From: CAIUGU01 sp031398625
Lineage (GTDB): Bacteria; Pseudomonadota; Gammaproteobacteria; Steroidobacterales; Steroidobacteraceae
DNA: 64,000 nucleotides
Direction of reading: 5' to 3'
Assembly: GCA_031398625.1 (NCBI GenBank)
Contig: JANNNQ010000447.1
Location: 29,477 to 93,476 of the forward strand
The position numbers and the translations under genes are program-made. Each line of letters starts with the position of its first letter. Positions within the stretch are counted from its first letter, which is position 1. The notes under the pieces are model-generated. The model had not been told where the DNA came from and searched no databases. It was given only the letters and a program-made list of their open reading frames with translations. Shown here one piece after another: positions 47,872 to 56,714 of the stretch.

Positions 47872-48516
47872 ATGAGCCGCTCTCGTGACAGCGCACCGAA
47901 GTGCGGGCAGAAGAAGCGCCAGGGTGACCGTGGCCCCTGCAAGCGACCCGCAGGCTGGGGCACTGATCACTTCGGTGTCGGCGCCTGCAAGCTCCATGGC
48001 GGCATGGCTCCGTCTGGTCGAGCGGCCGGCCAGCGCAACCTACGGCGCAAGGTCATGGAGGACGCCGTGAGGACGTACGGCCTCCCCATTGACATTGACC
48101 CCGGCTCTGCCCTGCTAGAGGAGGTGTCCCGGACGGCCGGCCATGTCCGGTGGTTGCACGACATCGTTGCTGGCATGGACCCGGAAGCCTTGATCTGGGG
48201 TGACAAGCAGACGTCCCACGTGGAAGGTGTCGGCCCTGAGGGGCCCGTGGATCAGGTCACGCAGGTCCAGTCGGCTGGGGTCCACATCTGGTTGGAGCTG
48301 TACCTGAAAGAGCGGGAGCACCTGAGGAAGGTGTGCACGGACGCGCTCAAGGCGGGGATCGCTGAACGTCAGGTGCAGTTGGCGGAGCAGGCGGGGGAGC
48401 GTGCCGGCCAGTGGCTGCAGGCCACCCTGTCCGTGCTGGACCTGTCGGATGAGGTGATGCGGCGGGTGCTGGCGAATGGTGTCAGGCACCTGCATCTGCT
48501 GGAGGGGACGGGGTGA
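47872..48516 (+). CDS. Terminase small subunit
   Basis: 214 aa. The N-terminal part CGQKKRQGDRGPCKRPAGWGT, CKLHGG is a zinc-bearing segment typical of actinobacterial small terminases; the rest is helical. It recognises phage DNA for packaging. Followed two genes later by the large subunit. Confidence 0.75.
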   Translation: MSRSRDSAPKCGQKKRQGDRGPCKRPAGWGTDHFGVGACKLHGGMAPSGRAAGQRNLRRKVMEDAVRTYGLPIDIDPGSALLEEVSRTAGHVRWLHDIVAGMDPEALIWGDKQTSHVEGVGPEGPVDQVTQVQSAGVHIWLELYLKEREHLRKVCTDALKAGIAERQVQLAEQAGERAGQWLQATLSVLDLSDEVMRRVLANGVRHLHLLEGTG

Positions 48517-48707
48517 TGGACTTAGTGACGTGGAAGTCCGGCAACCCGAGCTGTGCTTCTTGCGGCATCGGTGGGGCGGAGTGGATCCACAGTCCCCGAG
48601 GTGGGCACCTGGCTCTCTGCTCGCCGCACATGCGCGCCTTGGTGGCCGAGCTGAAGCGGCATGAGAAGGCGTTGGCGCTGCTCCTCCCAGTGGCAGAATA
48701 CGTATGA
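48513..48707 (+). CDS. Small zinc-binding-type protein
   Basis: 64 aa, GTG start overlapping the small terminase stop. CASCGIGG and CSPHM may bind zinc; C-terminal helix. Unknown function. Confidence 0.5.
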   Translation: MMDLVTWKSGNPSCASCGIGGAEWIHSPRGGHLALCSPHMRALVAELKRHEKALALLLPVAEYV

Positions 48708-48738
48708 CCCCGGGACCCACCCGTTCGGCTAACCCGAG

Positions 48739-51321
48739 GTGACGATCAACGCCGCTGGATTCGCCGCCGGACTTGAGCGCGGAGCCATGCGCGGCAAGAG
48801 CTGGCGTCAGCAGCCGTTCCCCGGCCCGCTCGATCTCCTCCTGGCGCTGATTCCCTCGTACAACGAGACTGCCGCCCTCCGGCTGATCTCCGACCGCCTC
48901 GTCCAGTCCACGATCGCTGCCGAGACCGAGACGATGCCCGACTACCTCGCCGTCTCCCTCGGGCCGCAGCAGGGGAAAGCGCTGGCGCTGGATACGCCCA
49001 TCGCGACGCCTGACGGGTGGGCAACGATGGGGACGCTCAAGGTTGGCGACCAGGTCTTCGACCGCCGGGGAAAGCCCTGCAACGTGGTGGCCGTCTCGCA
49101 GGTCTGGCATGACCGTCCCTGCTACGCCGTCCGCACTGGCGATGGCGAGGCCATCGTTGCCGACGCCGCCCACGAATGGCCGGCTGTACTCAGCCCGAAG
49201 GCTGGCCGCCCCTTCGTTGAGAGCATTGTCGAGACGACCGATCTCGCTGTCCGTCGTTCGAAGAACCCTCAGATAACCGGACCCGCCGATCTTGAACTGC
49301 CGACCGCTGACCTGCCGCTGGACCCCTACGTCATGGGCGTTTGGCTCGGCGACGGCACCACTACGAAGGCGCAGATTACGACCCACCCCGACGACTCCGA
49401 AATCTTGGACCGCATTCGTGCCGCCGGGATTCCGGTACACAAGAACGTTGCACCTTATGGCTGGTCCCTCTATGTCCCGGGCCGGACAGGACGAGGCGGC
49501 AAGTCGGCCACTCGACTGGCACTAGAAGCGGCTGGCGTACTGGGCGACAAGCACGTCCCGGATGCCTACATGCGGGGCTCGCGTGCCCAGCGCCTGGCCC
49601 TACTCCAAGGACTGGTCGACACTGATGGCTACGTCGCCCCGGACGGCCAGGTTGAGTTCTGCGCCACGAACCTTCGGCTTGCCGAGGCGGTCAGGGAGTT
49701 GGTCTTCACGCTGGGGGCCAAGGCCACCATGACTACTGGCCGCGCCACGTTGAACGGCCGGGACGTTGGCCCGAAGTACCGGGTGCGGTTCTACATGGTG
49801 GGTGCTGCCCATCTGCCCCGTAAGGCCGAGCGGTGCGCTGATTCAAGCGTCGCCCGCCGCCGGTACGTCTGGGCCGAGCCGACCGAATCCGTTCCCACGG
49901 TTTGCATCGAGGTCGACTCTTACGACCACACCTTCCTAGCCGGCCGCTCTCTTCTGCCGACCCACAACAGTTCTCTGATTGCCTACGCCTACCCGCTCTG
50001 GTTGTGGCTTCGCGATCCGGATCTCCGCATCATGATCATCAGCTACGACAACGAGACGTCCGTCAGGTGGGGTCGAGACATCAAGAACGCGCTCCGCTCT
50101 CATGCTGGGGAGGAGGCGCTGTTCGGACTGGACCTGCACCTCTCGCTTCGCCCGGGTTCCGAGGCAGTGAACCGGCTTCAACTCGACGGCCACCGAGGGT
50201 CGATCTCATGCATGTCGCTGACTGGTGGCATCGCAGGCCGCCCGGCCGATCGGGTCATATTGGACGACGTGGTAAAAGACAGGCAGACCGCCCGATCTCA
50301 GGCATTCAAGCGGGTGTGGCGAGACCAGTGGCAGTCCAACATCTCCGTCCGCCTCGGCCCCTCCGGGCTCGCCGTCATGGATCACACCAGGTGGGCCGAA
50401 GACGACCCCATCGGCCAGCAACTCGCGGAGAACGGCGCCCGATGGAAGTACCTCAACATCCCCGCCGTCGTCGAACACCGAGCCCGCCAGAACGACGTCA
50501 AGCCATCGGCGCAGACCCCTGACGTCCTCGGCCGCACCGAAGGGGAGTGGCTGGTCTCGGCCCGTGGGTGGACCCCGGAGCAGTGGGTACAGAAACGGGC
50601 CGACGTAGGCGAAGCAGACTTCTGGGCGCTCTACCAAGGCCAGCCCTACCCTGCGGCCGGCGGACTGTTCCAGCGGGCGACGTTCCGGTACTGGCAGGCA
50701 ACCGGCGACCCGTGGACCATCAAGATCCCCGGCCGCCCAGGCCCGGACGAGGACATCCGGATCGCGTCCCGGTTCCTCACTGTCGACTTAGCCGCGTCCA
50801 TCCGGACCCAGGCGGACTACACCGTCGCCGCAGCGTGGGCAATCGCCGGCACTGGCCAGCTTCTCCTCCTGGACCTGATCCGGATCCAGATCGACCCGGC
50901 CCGCCACTGGGACGAAGCGGTAGGCCCGTTGGCATCCCGGTGGCAGTGCCCGATCTACGTGGAGAAGTCGGCGCACGGGACGAACCTGATCACGCAGGCG
51001 ACCCGGGAAGGGTTCGTGATCTACCCGCTGGACCCGGACGTCGACAAGTTCTCGCGGGCCGTTCCTGCGGCGCGACGGATGGAGCAGTTCCAGATTCTGT
51101 TCCCGCCAGCCGTCCACTGGATGCCCGATTTCGAGTCGGAGATACTGGCGTTCCCGACAGGCTCGCACGACGACCAGGTGGACGTCCTGTCGTACGCGAG
51201 CCGGGTGCGCGATGCCATCTGGCTCCCTCCGCAAAGCGATCCACCCCACCGCCCCCAACGGTCCGAGGCGGACTCGGCGTTCGGGGGCAGCGGGGTGGAC
51301 ATCTCCAGTGCGGCGCTCTAG
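48739..51321 (+). CDS. terL: Terminase large subunit with intein
   Basis: 860 aa before splicing, 530 after. The ATPase Walker A GPQQGKSS is split by the intein after GK. The ATPase domain continues with RIMIISYDNETSVRWGRDI and Walker B RVILDDVV. The RNase H-like nuclease has FLTVDLAAS and a terminal HDDQVDVLSY. It drives packaging and cuts genomic DNA. GTG start; no portal gene follows within the window. Confidence 0.93.
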   Translation: MTINAAGFAAGLERGAMRGKSWRQQPFPGPLDLLLALIPSYNETAALRLISDRLVQSTIAAETETMPDYLAVSLGPQQGKALALDTPIATPDGWATMGTLKVGDQVFDRRGKPCNVVAVSQVWHDRPCYAVRTGDGEAIVADAAHEWPAVLSPKAGRPFVESIVETTDLAVRRSKNPQITGPADLELPTADLPLDPYVMGVWLGDGTTTKAQITTHPDDSEILDRIRAAGIPVHKNVAPYGWSLYVPGRTGRGGKSATRLALEAAGVLGDKHVPDAYMRGSRAQRLALLQGLVDTDGYVAPDGQVEFCATNLRLAEAVRELVFTLGAKATMTTGRATLNGRDVGPKYRVRFYMVGAAHLPRKAERCADSSVARRRYVWAEPTESVPTVCIEVDSYDHTFLAGRSLLPTHNSSLIAYAYPLWLWLRDPDLRIMIISYDNETSVRWGRDIKNALRSHAGEEALFGLDLHLSLRPGSEAVNRLQLDGHRGSISCMSLTGGIAGRPADRVILDDVVKDRQTARSQAFKRVWRDQWQSNISVRLGPSGLAVMDHTRWAEDDPIGQQLAENGARWKYLNIPAVVEHRARQNDVKPSAQTPDVLGRTEGEWLVSARGWTPEQWVQKRADVGEADFWALYQGQPYPAAGGLFQRATFRYWQATGDPWTIKIPGRPGPDEDIRIASRFLTVDLAASIRTQADYTVAAAWAIAGTGQLLLLDLIRIQIDPARHWDEAVGPLASRWQCPIYVEKSAHGTNLITQATREGFVIYPLDPDVDKFSRAVPAARRMEQFQILFPPAVHWMPDFESEILAFPTGSHDDQVDVLSYASRVRDAIWLPPQSDPPHRPQRSEADSAFGGSGVDISSAAL
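48979..49968 (+). mobile_element. Terminase intein, apparent class 3, with LAGLIDADG endonuclease
   Basis: 330 residues. First residue is Ala, not Cys or Ser (ALALDTPI). It has the class 3 triad: Trp in block B (AHEWPAV), Cys in block F (TVCIEVDS) and Thr in block G (PTHN), then +1 Ser. LAGLIDADG motifs: VMGVWLGDGTT and ALLQGLVDTDG. Residues 81-410 of the precursor. Confidence 0.88.
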
Positions 51322-51515
51322 GTGAAAGGGAGCCGCTCCACGGGGACCGTCGCCAGCGTGGCGTGGACCTGAGCCGTAGCGATCGCGCGGTCCATTCCTC
51401 TGAGGATGCTCGCGGCGGTGTGCGTTTCCAGCACCGCGCCCTCGGCGTCGGACTCGATCTTGGCGACGAGTTCGATTAGCCGTTCGGCCTCCGCCTTGTG
51501 TTCCTGCTGGTTCAC
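51318..51515 (-). CDS. Small helical protein
   Basis: 65 aa from GTG 51515 with AAGGAG. Helical, acidic N-terminus. Converges on the terminase stop with 4-nt overlap. Unknown. Confidence 0.55.
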   Translation of the reverse strand: MNQQEHKAEAERLIELVAKIESDAEGAVLETHTAASILRGMDRAIATAQVHATLATVPVERLPFT

Positions 51516-51545
51516 GTTGTTCTCCTTGCTGGTTGGGTTGGTCGA

Positions 51546-51698
51546 TCAGGGCTGAGCTGCGGGACACCACTTGCCGTGGGTGACGTCGCAGGCGTAGCAG
51601 AACGGCCGATCCCCGCAGGCTCGGCAACCGAACCGCTTCGGTAGCGGGGATGCGGCCTCGGTGGATTCGCAGCGTGAGCAAGAAGCCTTGGTGACCAT
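51546..51698 (-). CDS. Small double zinc-ribbon protein
   Basis: 50 aa. CSRC, CRAC, CYAC and WC pairs; fits two small zinc sites. ATG overlaps the stop of the upstream minus gene. Confidence 0.55.
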   Translation of the reverse strand: MVTKASCSRCESTEAASPLPKRFGCRACGDRPFCYACDVTHGKWCPAAQP

Positions 51699-51895
51699 CA
51701 CCCATCCTGCCCGTCGAGCAGCGGCGCGCAGTCGGCCGCCAGCGGGTTAGTTGCAGTGGTGTGATCGACGCCCAGATGCTCCCGGTCGAACGCCATACCT
51801 CGCGTGCAGGTCGCAAGGTGAGTGAGGTTGCTGTTGGGGACGATCCGTGGGACGAAGCAACGGTGATCGCAGAATTGGCAGTAGGCCCCGGCCAT
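51698..51895 (-). CDS. Small zinc-finger-type protein
   Basis: 65 aa. CQFCDHRC followed by HLATC. Start ATG 51895 adjoins the long 51895-53469 gene. Unknown. Confidence 0.5.
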   Translation of the reverse strand: MAGAYCQFCDHRCFVPRIVPNSNLTHLATCTRGMAFDREHLGVDHTTATNPLAADCAPLLDGQDG

Positions 51896-53469
51896 CAGAA
51901 GTCGCCCCCTTCGGGAATCTTGATCGAGAGAACGGCGCTAGCTGCCGCTTCCCACATACTGCGGGTGCCTTCGTTGAGTTCGTCCCATCCGATCGCTTCG
52001 TCGGTAGGTCGTCGCGTGAGACGTTCGGTCCGTGCCGCCTCGTAAGCGACTTGGCCAGGCGTGGGCAGCGGGGCGGCGGGACGGGTGACGACAGGATCGA
52101 CCAGCCAGCCGGACTCTGACTCAGCGAACGAAACCCCAGGCTTCCCCGGGCGAGGCGCGCGCTTGCTCCATGCCCCGGTGATCGTGTCGCCTTCGCGGGC
52201 TCCACCGAGGAGCACCTCCCGCATCTCCGAGGAGGACCGGAGATGCTCCTCGTCTTCGACGTACCCCCCGAAACCCGCTACCAAGGCGCGGCCGATATCC
52301 ATCAGGCTGGGAGTCTTGCCTGCGGGCTCCGTCTTGAGCCACTCGTTGTCCGTGGGTGGCGAGACCATGGGCATCTCCCGCACCGCCACGCGCTGATCGG
52401 GGTGCAGGTGACCGTCGAACGTGGAGTGCAACTCCTTCCACGACCAGCCGGTGGCCGAGCCAACGAATGGCGTCGTCTGATCCCAACCCGAATGGGTGCG
52501 GATCCAGATGCCCGAGTCGTGGTTGAACACCCGCCCACCAATCGCGGGCTCGGCATGGACAAGCGGTCGGGTGCACTGCGGGTCATCGTCCTCGTCGACC
52601 TCAGGCGTCGGCCACTGAATGGCAGCCAGGCCAGCGCGGATGCAGTCGCGGTGGCCGCCGTTGCATTCCATGTGCGCTTTGTCGAAAGCCGCCACGTGCC
52701 CGTCGGTGACCTCGGACAGCGGGAGGTACTGCAGCGGAACGTCGTTCACGGGTGCAGTGAACTCGGCCCGCTTCGCCAGGTCGTCACACGCAGCGTTGAC
52801 CGCGTCTAGTTCCGTGTTCAGGTCGACGCTCTCGGCCCGCAACTCCTGCACGACTTCCTCCTGCCTGCGGAGGTCGAACTCCAGGTCGCCGATGACCCGG
52901 TACAGGGGGTGAATGTGGAGAGCGGCCACGCTGACTGCGGTCTCCGCGAGTCTCCGTGCCACGGTCCAGGAGATGCCATGGCTGGCGGCGCGTTCGGCTA
53001 CCTCAACCTCGGTCCTCATGGCCAAACTGGTTAACCACTCTGGATCGGGGGTGGGTGAAGCCATGGGAGCCCGGTTCCGGTTCGGGCAGGTATCCCAGTG
53101 CATCCCGTCCTCCGCGACCGTCGAGCATTCACTGCAGCCCGTCTCCGTGCTGCGAGAGCACATCGCGCATTTCACGTCGCCGTGGGCGCTGCACTTCGGT
53201 TCGGGGCGGGCACCCTCCATCGCCACCCACCCCTTGGGGGTGAGGAACGTTTCGGGGCCACCACCGACCGGCTTCCCGTAGACGAGGTGCTCGTCGCAGT
53301 TGGGGAGCGGCGAGTTGACTCTGGTCACCTCCCAGAGCGCGTTGCCCGCGTAAACGCGCTGACCGAGGTTGGGTTTGAGGTTGGTGGGCTGCGTGGTCAC
53401 AGGGCAGCACGTCCCGGTGTCCCAGTGCGCGCCCGTCTCTACGAACACCGGGCATTCCGTGCCGGTCAT
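51895..53469 (-). CDS. Large hypothetical protein
   Basis: 524 aa. N-terminal third Cys-rich (CSAHGDVKCAMCSRST, CSECS), a coiled-coil stretch around residues 200-225, then a Trp/Glu-rich C-terminus. Opposite-strand frames are shadows. No recognised catalytic motif; possibly assembled from small phage modules. Confidence 0.65.
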   Translation of the reverse strand: MTGTECPVFVETGAHWDTGTCCPVTTQPTNLKPNLGQRVYAGNALWEVTRVNSPLPNCDEHLVYGKPVGGGPETFLTPKGWVAMEGARPEPKCSAHGDVKCAMCSRSTETGCSECSTVAEDGMHWDTCPNRNRAPMASPTPDPEWLTSLAMRTEVEVAERAASHGISWTVARRLAETAVSVAALHIHPLYRVIGDLEFDLRRQEEVVQELRAESVDLNTELDAVNAACDDLAKRAEFTAPVNDVPLQYLPLSEVTDGHVAAFDKAHMECNGGHRDCIRAGLAAIQWPTPEVDEDDDPQCTRPLVHAEPAIGGRVFNHDSGIWIRTHSGWDQTTPFVGSATGWSWKELHSTFDGHLHPDQRVAVREMPMVSPPTDNEWLKTEPAGKTPSLMDIGRALVAGFGGYVEDEEHLRSSSEMREVLLGGAREGDTITGAWSKRAPRPGKPGVSFAESESGWLVDPVVTRPAAPLPTPGQVAYEAARTERLTRRPTDEAIGWDELNEGTRSMWEAAASAVLSIKIPEGGDF

Positions 53470-53789
53470 GACTCTCTCCCTGCGGCCTTGCCCCCGTCGG
53501 AGGCATATACCCAGTCTCCGCCTCGCGTTCGGCGGACCACTGAGATCTCCTCACCGGTGGACCCGATGGACTGGCAGGTCGCTTCGGCCTCCGACTGGTT
53601 GGCTGCCCGTTCGATGACGTTGCCCGCCTCGAACTCCACACCCCACTCGACGTTCTCGTCGACAGCCCCAAGGACGTCGAGGATCACGCGCGCCTCCTTG
53701 TCGGTGGCCGTCCGCCACAGATTCTTCTCCTCGTCCACGGCAATGCAGGACGTGTGCGTCAGGTCGTAGAGCGCCTTGCCTCGGTTCAT
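53466..53789 (-). CDS. Hypothetical protein
   Basis: 107 aa, ATG 53789. Alpha/beta; stop overlaps the next minus gene's start by 4 nt. Unknown. Confidence 0.55.
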   Translation of the reverse strand: MNRGKALYDLTHTSCIAVDEEKNLWRTATDKEARVILDVLGAVDENVEWGVEFEAGNVIERAANQSEAEATCQSIGSTGEEISVVRRTRGGDWVYASDGGKAAGRES

Positions 53790-53797
53790 TTCTGTTC

Positions 53798-53995
53798 CTA
53801 TTCGTCAAAGTTGAAGTACATGAACGTCAGATTGCTGGCGTCGAGAACGGTCAGAACCGCGTCACCGAACGGGTACCTTGCCTCAGGTCCCGCTTGGGAC
53901 TCCGGGATGTTGACCCGCACATCCATCACGTCCCCATCGGGGCGCTCGAACCGGATGGTCACGGACACCGGGGCCTCCGGGTGATCAGGGCTCAC
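53798..53995 (-). CDS. Small beta-rich hypothetical protein
   Basis: 65 aa from GTG 53995. VSVTIRFERPDGDVMDVRVNI; no motif. Confidence 0.5.
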   Translation of the reverse strand: MSPDHPEAPVSVTIRFERPDGDVMDVRVNIPESQAGPEARYPFGDAVLTVLDASNLTFMYFNFDE

Positions 53996-54132
53996 TTGGG
54001 CTCCTCGGCGTTCGTAGCGGTTGCTTTCCGCAGGGCGCCCACGAGGCGGGCCGTTTCGGGGTCCGCCAGCCGCTCACTGCCAAGCCACAGCTCAAATGCC
54101 GCGACGGCGGGGTGTATGGGGATCTGGCTCAT
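53992..54132 (-). CDS. Small hypothetical protein
   Basis: 46 aa from ATG 54132 with GAGGAG. Stop overlaps the next gene's GTG. Helical. Confidence 0.5.
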   Translation of the reverse strand: MSQIPIHPAVAAFELWLGSERLADPETARLVGALRKATATNAEEPK

Positions 54133-54142
54133 TTCGTACTCC

Positions 54143-54490
54143 TCAGCGGGGGTTGATGGTGATGGTGGGCCACACGAACGCGCACCCACCGGAAGGGGAA
54201 ACGGTCACAGCCCACCCGGTGGCGAAACGGATCGGATCAACCAGGATGTGCGCCTTCCGACCACCGGACGCGGTCACGGTCCAGGTGGTGATGTCGCCGC
54301 AGCGGGAGGCGCCCCCGACGTCGCCGAGTCCGGTCAGGACGGCGCGTACGGCGTCCTCGGTGGGGACGGTGAGGGTTTCCACTTCCCCGCCCACCTGCTG
54401 CGCGGCTCGTCCGTTGAGAACGGCAACGGTCCGGCCCTCGCGGTCCCGGACCACGTACCGGGTGATGGTCTCGGCCGGGAGGGCGATCAC
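54143..54490 (-). CDS. Hypothetical protein
   Basis: 115 aa from GTG 54490, overlapping the upstream stop. Beta-rich; YVVRDREGRTVAVLNGRAA. Unknown. Confidence 0.55.
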   Translation of the reverse strand: MIALPAETITRYVVRDREGRTVAVLNGRAAQQVGGEVETLTVPTEDAVRAVLTGLGDVGGASRCGDITTWTVTASGGRKAHILVDPIRFATGWAVTVSPSGGCAFVWPTITINPR

Positions 54491-54792
54491 GAGGTGGCCT
54501 GCGGCGTTGAGCCGATGATCTGGGAGCAGACGGTGCAGATCAGCATGCCTCGGCCGAGGATGCACTGACTGGCGGGGTGCGTGCAGGCGTCCCGCTCGGC
54601 CTCCCTTTCGTCGTCGACTTCGGGCATCTCGTCCCCACCGACGAACGTGACCGCCTCCGGCTGAACGACCATGCCACCAGCGAGCAGCGCACCGTCTTCC
54701 CGGACGCTGGTAACGGCGCCCTGGCCGGCTCCGCAGAACCCGTTGCTCCACTTGATGAAGGCGCCGACCTGGATCTTGGTGGTCTCGTTCAT
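54487..54792 (-). CDS. Hypothetical protein with Cys motif
   Basis: 101 aa from ATG 54792. Beta-rich N-terminus, C-terminal CTHPASQC and CTVC suggest a zinc site. First gene of the leftward operon 51.3-54.8 kb. Confidence 0.55.
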   Translation of the reverse strand: MNETTKIQVGAFIKWSNGFCGAGQGAVTSVREDGALLAGGMVVQPEAVTFVGGDEMPEVDDEREAERDACTHPASQCILGRGMLICTVCSQIIGSTPQATS

Positions 54793-54826
54793 CGTTCCCC
54801 CAAAGGACTCGTTGTGCGGTGCCCTG

Positions 54827-54856
54827 ACCCTAGCTGAGATGAAGTTATGGTGTCAA
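54827..54856 (-). promoter_or_regulatory. Leftward promoter of the 51.3-54.8 kb operon
   Basis: On the minus strand TTGACA (54856-54851), 18 bp, TAGGGT (54832-54827). It lies beside dual operator G, so both directions could be controlled together. Confidence 0.6.
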
Positions 54857-54888
54857 CGGATCGTAGACGTTTGACACACGATCCATAG
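54854..54888. promoter_or_regulatory. Dual operator G in a divergent promoter region
   Basis: CAACGGATCGTAG (54854-54866) and ACACGATCCATAG (54876-54888), 9 bp apart. The flanks carry GAGATGAAGTTA (54836-54847) and its inverse TAACTTCATCTC (54894-54905). Confidence 0.85.
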
Positions 54889-54899
54889 TCTACTAACTT
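54871..54899 (+). promoter_or_regulatory. Promoter for a leaderless transcript
   Basis: TTGACA (54871-54876), 17 bp, TAACTT (54894-54899); ATG 6 nt later at 54906. Identical spacing and -10/start sequence to 26067-26104. Confidence 0.75.
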
Positions 54900-54905
54900 C
54901 ATCTC

Positions 54906-55373
54906 ATGACCACGACGACCAGCACCCAGCAGCAGGCAGTGAGCCTCCTCAACGAGGCAGGCACCGCCTACCGAATCCAGCCGAACGGCGTGTTCGTCAT
55001 AGCCGGGCGTGGAATCGCCGACCACGAGGTCGTGAAGCTGTGGGGCTCGCCCACTCCCGGCAGTACCCAGGCCCTCCGCACCGCGACCGTCGCCGACATC
55101 GTCACCCGCCTCACCAACACCACGTACGCCATGACGAAGGTGGACGCCCTCGGCTGGGGAATGGGTGGCGCCCAGAACGACATTCATGCCGCTGTCGACG
55201 CCGCGATCGAAGCGGGCCTGGTCGAGGTGGTCCGCACGGTTGGTGCGGATCGTTTCGTGGCCCTGGTCAAGCCCGTTCCGGTCATCCCCACCCCCCGCAC
55301 CGAATGGGTGGACCTGTACCCGGACGCCGGACTGGACTTCGGGGACGTCACCGACATCTACATGGAGGACTGA
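54906..55373 (+). CDS. Hypothetical protein, probably leaderless mRNA
   Basis: 155 aa, Thr-rich N-terminus, alpha/beta body. No ribosome site upstream of the predicted start. First gene of a long rightward operon. Confidence 0.65.
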   Translation: MTTTTSTQQQAVSLLNEAGTAYRIQPNGVFVIAGRGIADHEVVKLWGSPTPGSTQALRTATVADIVTRLTNTTYAMTKVDALGWGMGGAQNDIHAAVDAAIEAGLVEVVRTVGADRFVALVKPVPVIPTPRTEWVDLYPDAGLDFGDVTDIYMED

Positions 55374-55376
55374 CCG

Positions 55377-55598
55377 ATGGCAGCCAACTTCACCGCCGGT
55401 TCCACCCGCCTCTATGGCCGCAAGGACGACAACGGCGTCCAAGAGGTCGGGACGTTCCAGGGGTGGGACGACGACGGGGCGGCCCTCATCCGTTGGGACG
55501 ACACCGACGATGACACCGACCTCGAGAGCACGTTCTTCTGCGACACATGTCCGGCGCGTGCAGTCGGATACAAGGCTCCCCAGGAAGGCGCGAAGTGA
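55377..55598 (+). CDS. Small hypothetical protein
   Basis: 73 aa. Beta-barrel-like (FTAGSTRLYG, ALIRWDDTDDDTDL) with terminal CDTC. Unknown. Confidence 0.55.
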   Translation: MAANFTAGSTRLYGRKDDNGVQEVGTFQGWDDDGAALIRWDDTDDDTDLESTFFCDTCPARAVGYKAPQEGAK

Positions 55599-55843
55599 CC
55601 AAGGCCGAAATCAGAGAGGAGGCCAAGCAGATGGTCCTCCGATACGGGCCCTCCTACGTCTTGGAATGCGGCGGCCAGGTCCTCGCGGAGAGCAACGCTT
55701 ACACAGGTCCGGACGCCAGTCCTGAGACGCGCACGGCGGTTCTCGCTGAGGCGCACCGACAAGCTCGCAGGGTCTATGAGTTCCTCGGCTACGAGGCGCC
55801 CTGGGTGGCTGAGGTCCCCCTGATTCAGAGGGGAGACATCTGA
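55595..55843 (+). CDS. Small hypothetical protein
   Basis: 82 aa, GTG overlapping previous stop. Helical. Unknown. Confidence 0.5.
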   Translation: MTKAEIREEAKQMVLRYGPSYVLECGGQVLAESNAYTGPDASPETRTAVLAEAHRQARRVYEFLGYEAPWVAEVPLIQRGDI

Positions 55844-55893
55844 TGGGACAGCGCATTCAGTCTCGCCCCCCCCACCACGAAGGAGAACGATGA
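55843..55893 (+). CDS. Possible micro-ORF (16 aa)
   Basis: Begins at an ATG sharing one base with the previous TGA and ends overlapping the next start. Contains a long C run, so may be only leader sequence. Confidence 0.25.
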   Translation: MGQRIQSRPPHHEGER

Positions 55894-56147
55894 TGCCCGA
55901 GTACCGCATCACCTACCAGACCACGGTCAGCGCCAGCCTCACCCTGACTTTCGACAGCGACGACGAGGCACTCACCGAGGAGCAGTCGCAGGCGCTCATC
56001 GAGGCGCACTTCAATCAGGCCGGGTTCACTTTCGGTGCCCGAGAGTACGCCCTGACCGCTGATGCCACCGTCGATGGGATGGCCCCATCCGAGATCGCGC
56101 GAATCGAAGGGCCCGGCAACTACGTCCGGATCGGTGGGGACGCCTGA
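55893..56147 (+). CDS. Small hypothetical protein
   Basis: 84 aa from ATG 55893 (55890 also possible), AAGGAG upstream. ITYQTTVSASLTLTFD; alpha/beta. Unknown. Confidence 0.55.
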   Translation: MPEYRITYQTTVSASLTLTFDSDDEALTEEQSQALIEAHFNQAGFTFGAREYALTADATVDGMAPSEIARIEGPGNYVRIGGDA

Positions 56148-56338
56148 TGGCCATTCAGCAGCGCGAGTTACTGGTCAGCGACGACTTCACCGACGCCCGC
56201 ATCCGGATCTTCCCAGGGGGAACGGTGGTCAGCATCACGCTGGATACCCCGGACGCCCCGGACCGGATCGTCCTCACCACGGAGATGTTCAAGCGCATCG
56301 CCGCCGAGATCGACGACGCGACGACGGAAGTCCTCTGA
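56147..56338 (+). CDS. Small hypothetical protein
   Basis: 63 aa. Beta-rich; ATG shares a base with previous stop. Unknown. Confidence 0.5.
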   Translation: MAIQQRELLVSDDFTDARIRIFPGGTVVSITLDTPDAPDRIVLTTEMFKRIAAEIDDATTEVL

Positions 56339-56538
56339 TGGACTACTCGCCTCTTTCGACCGCCGACTTGGCCGTGCTGACGGACCTGGTCGCTGATGCC
56401 GAGGACCGGGCGCAGCAGAAGGCCGTGGACTCCACGCGGTTGGAGTGCGACAAGTGTCGTGACACCGCCTCTGCCCACCACGCCCAGCGGTTGGCCGCTC
56501 TCGGTCGCATCCGCCGTGCCATCCGGGCCAACTCGTGA
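56338..56538 (+). CDS. Small hypothetical protein
   Basis: 66 aa, helical, CDKC mid-protein. ATG shares a base with previous stop. Confidence 0.5.
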   Translation: MDYSPLSTADLAVLTDLVADAEDRAQQKAVDSTRLECDKCRDTASAHHAQRLAALGRIRRAIRANS

Positions 56539-56714
56539 GCGCCTACTTCCCCGCGTCTGTGGATGTCCACCGCGCCGACCCGCACTGGGACTACGACCCG
56601 GACGAGAACCCCTACCCGGGCACGTCGTACCTGGCCGGCTCAGCTCTGATCCGTTCTGTTCCAGTACTGCGGGCACCGGTAGGGGAAACCCGCAAGGAGG
56701 AAGCACATGTCTGA
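56535..56714 (+). CDS. Small hypothetical protein
   Basis: 59 aa, GTG overlapping previous stop; overlaps the next gene by 8 nt. Tyr/Asp/Pro-rich N-terminus. Confidence 0.45.
   Translation: MSAYFPASVDVHRADPHWDYDPDENPYPGTSYLAGSALIRSVPVLRAPVGETRKEEAHV

Noticed and set aside
51761..53769. Plus-strand frames opposite the 51895-53469 gene
   Set aside because: The minus-strand chain of ATGA/GTGA overlaps and cysteine motifs is coherent; plus-strand frames lack ribosome sites and overlaps.
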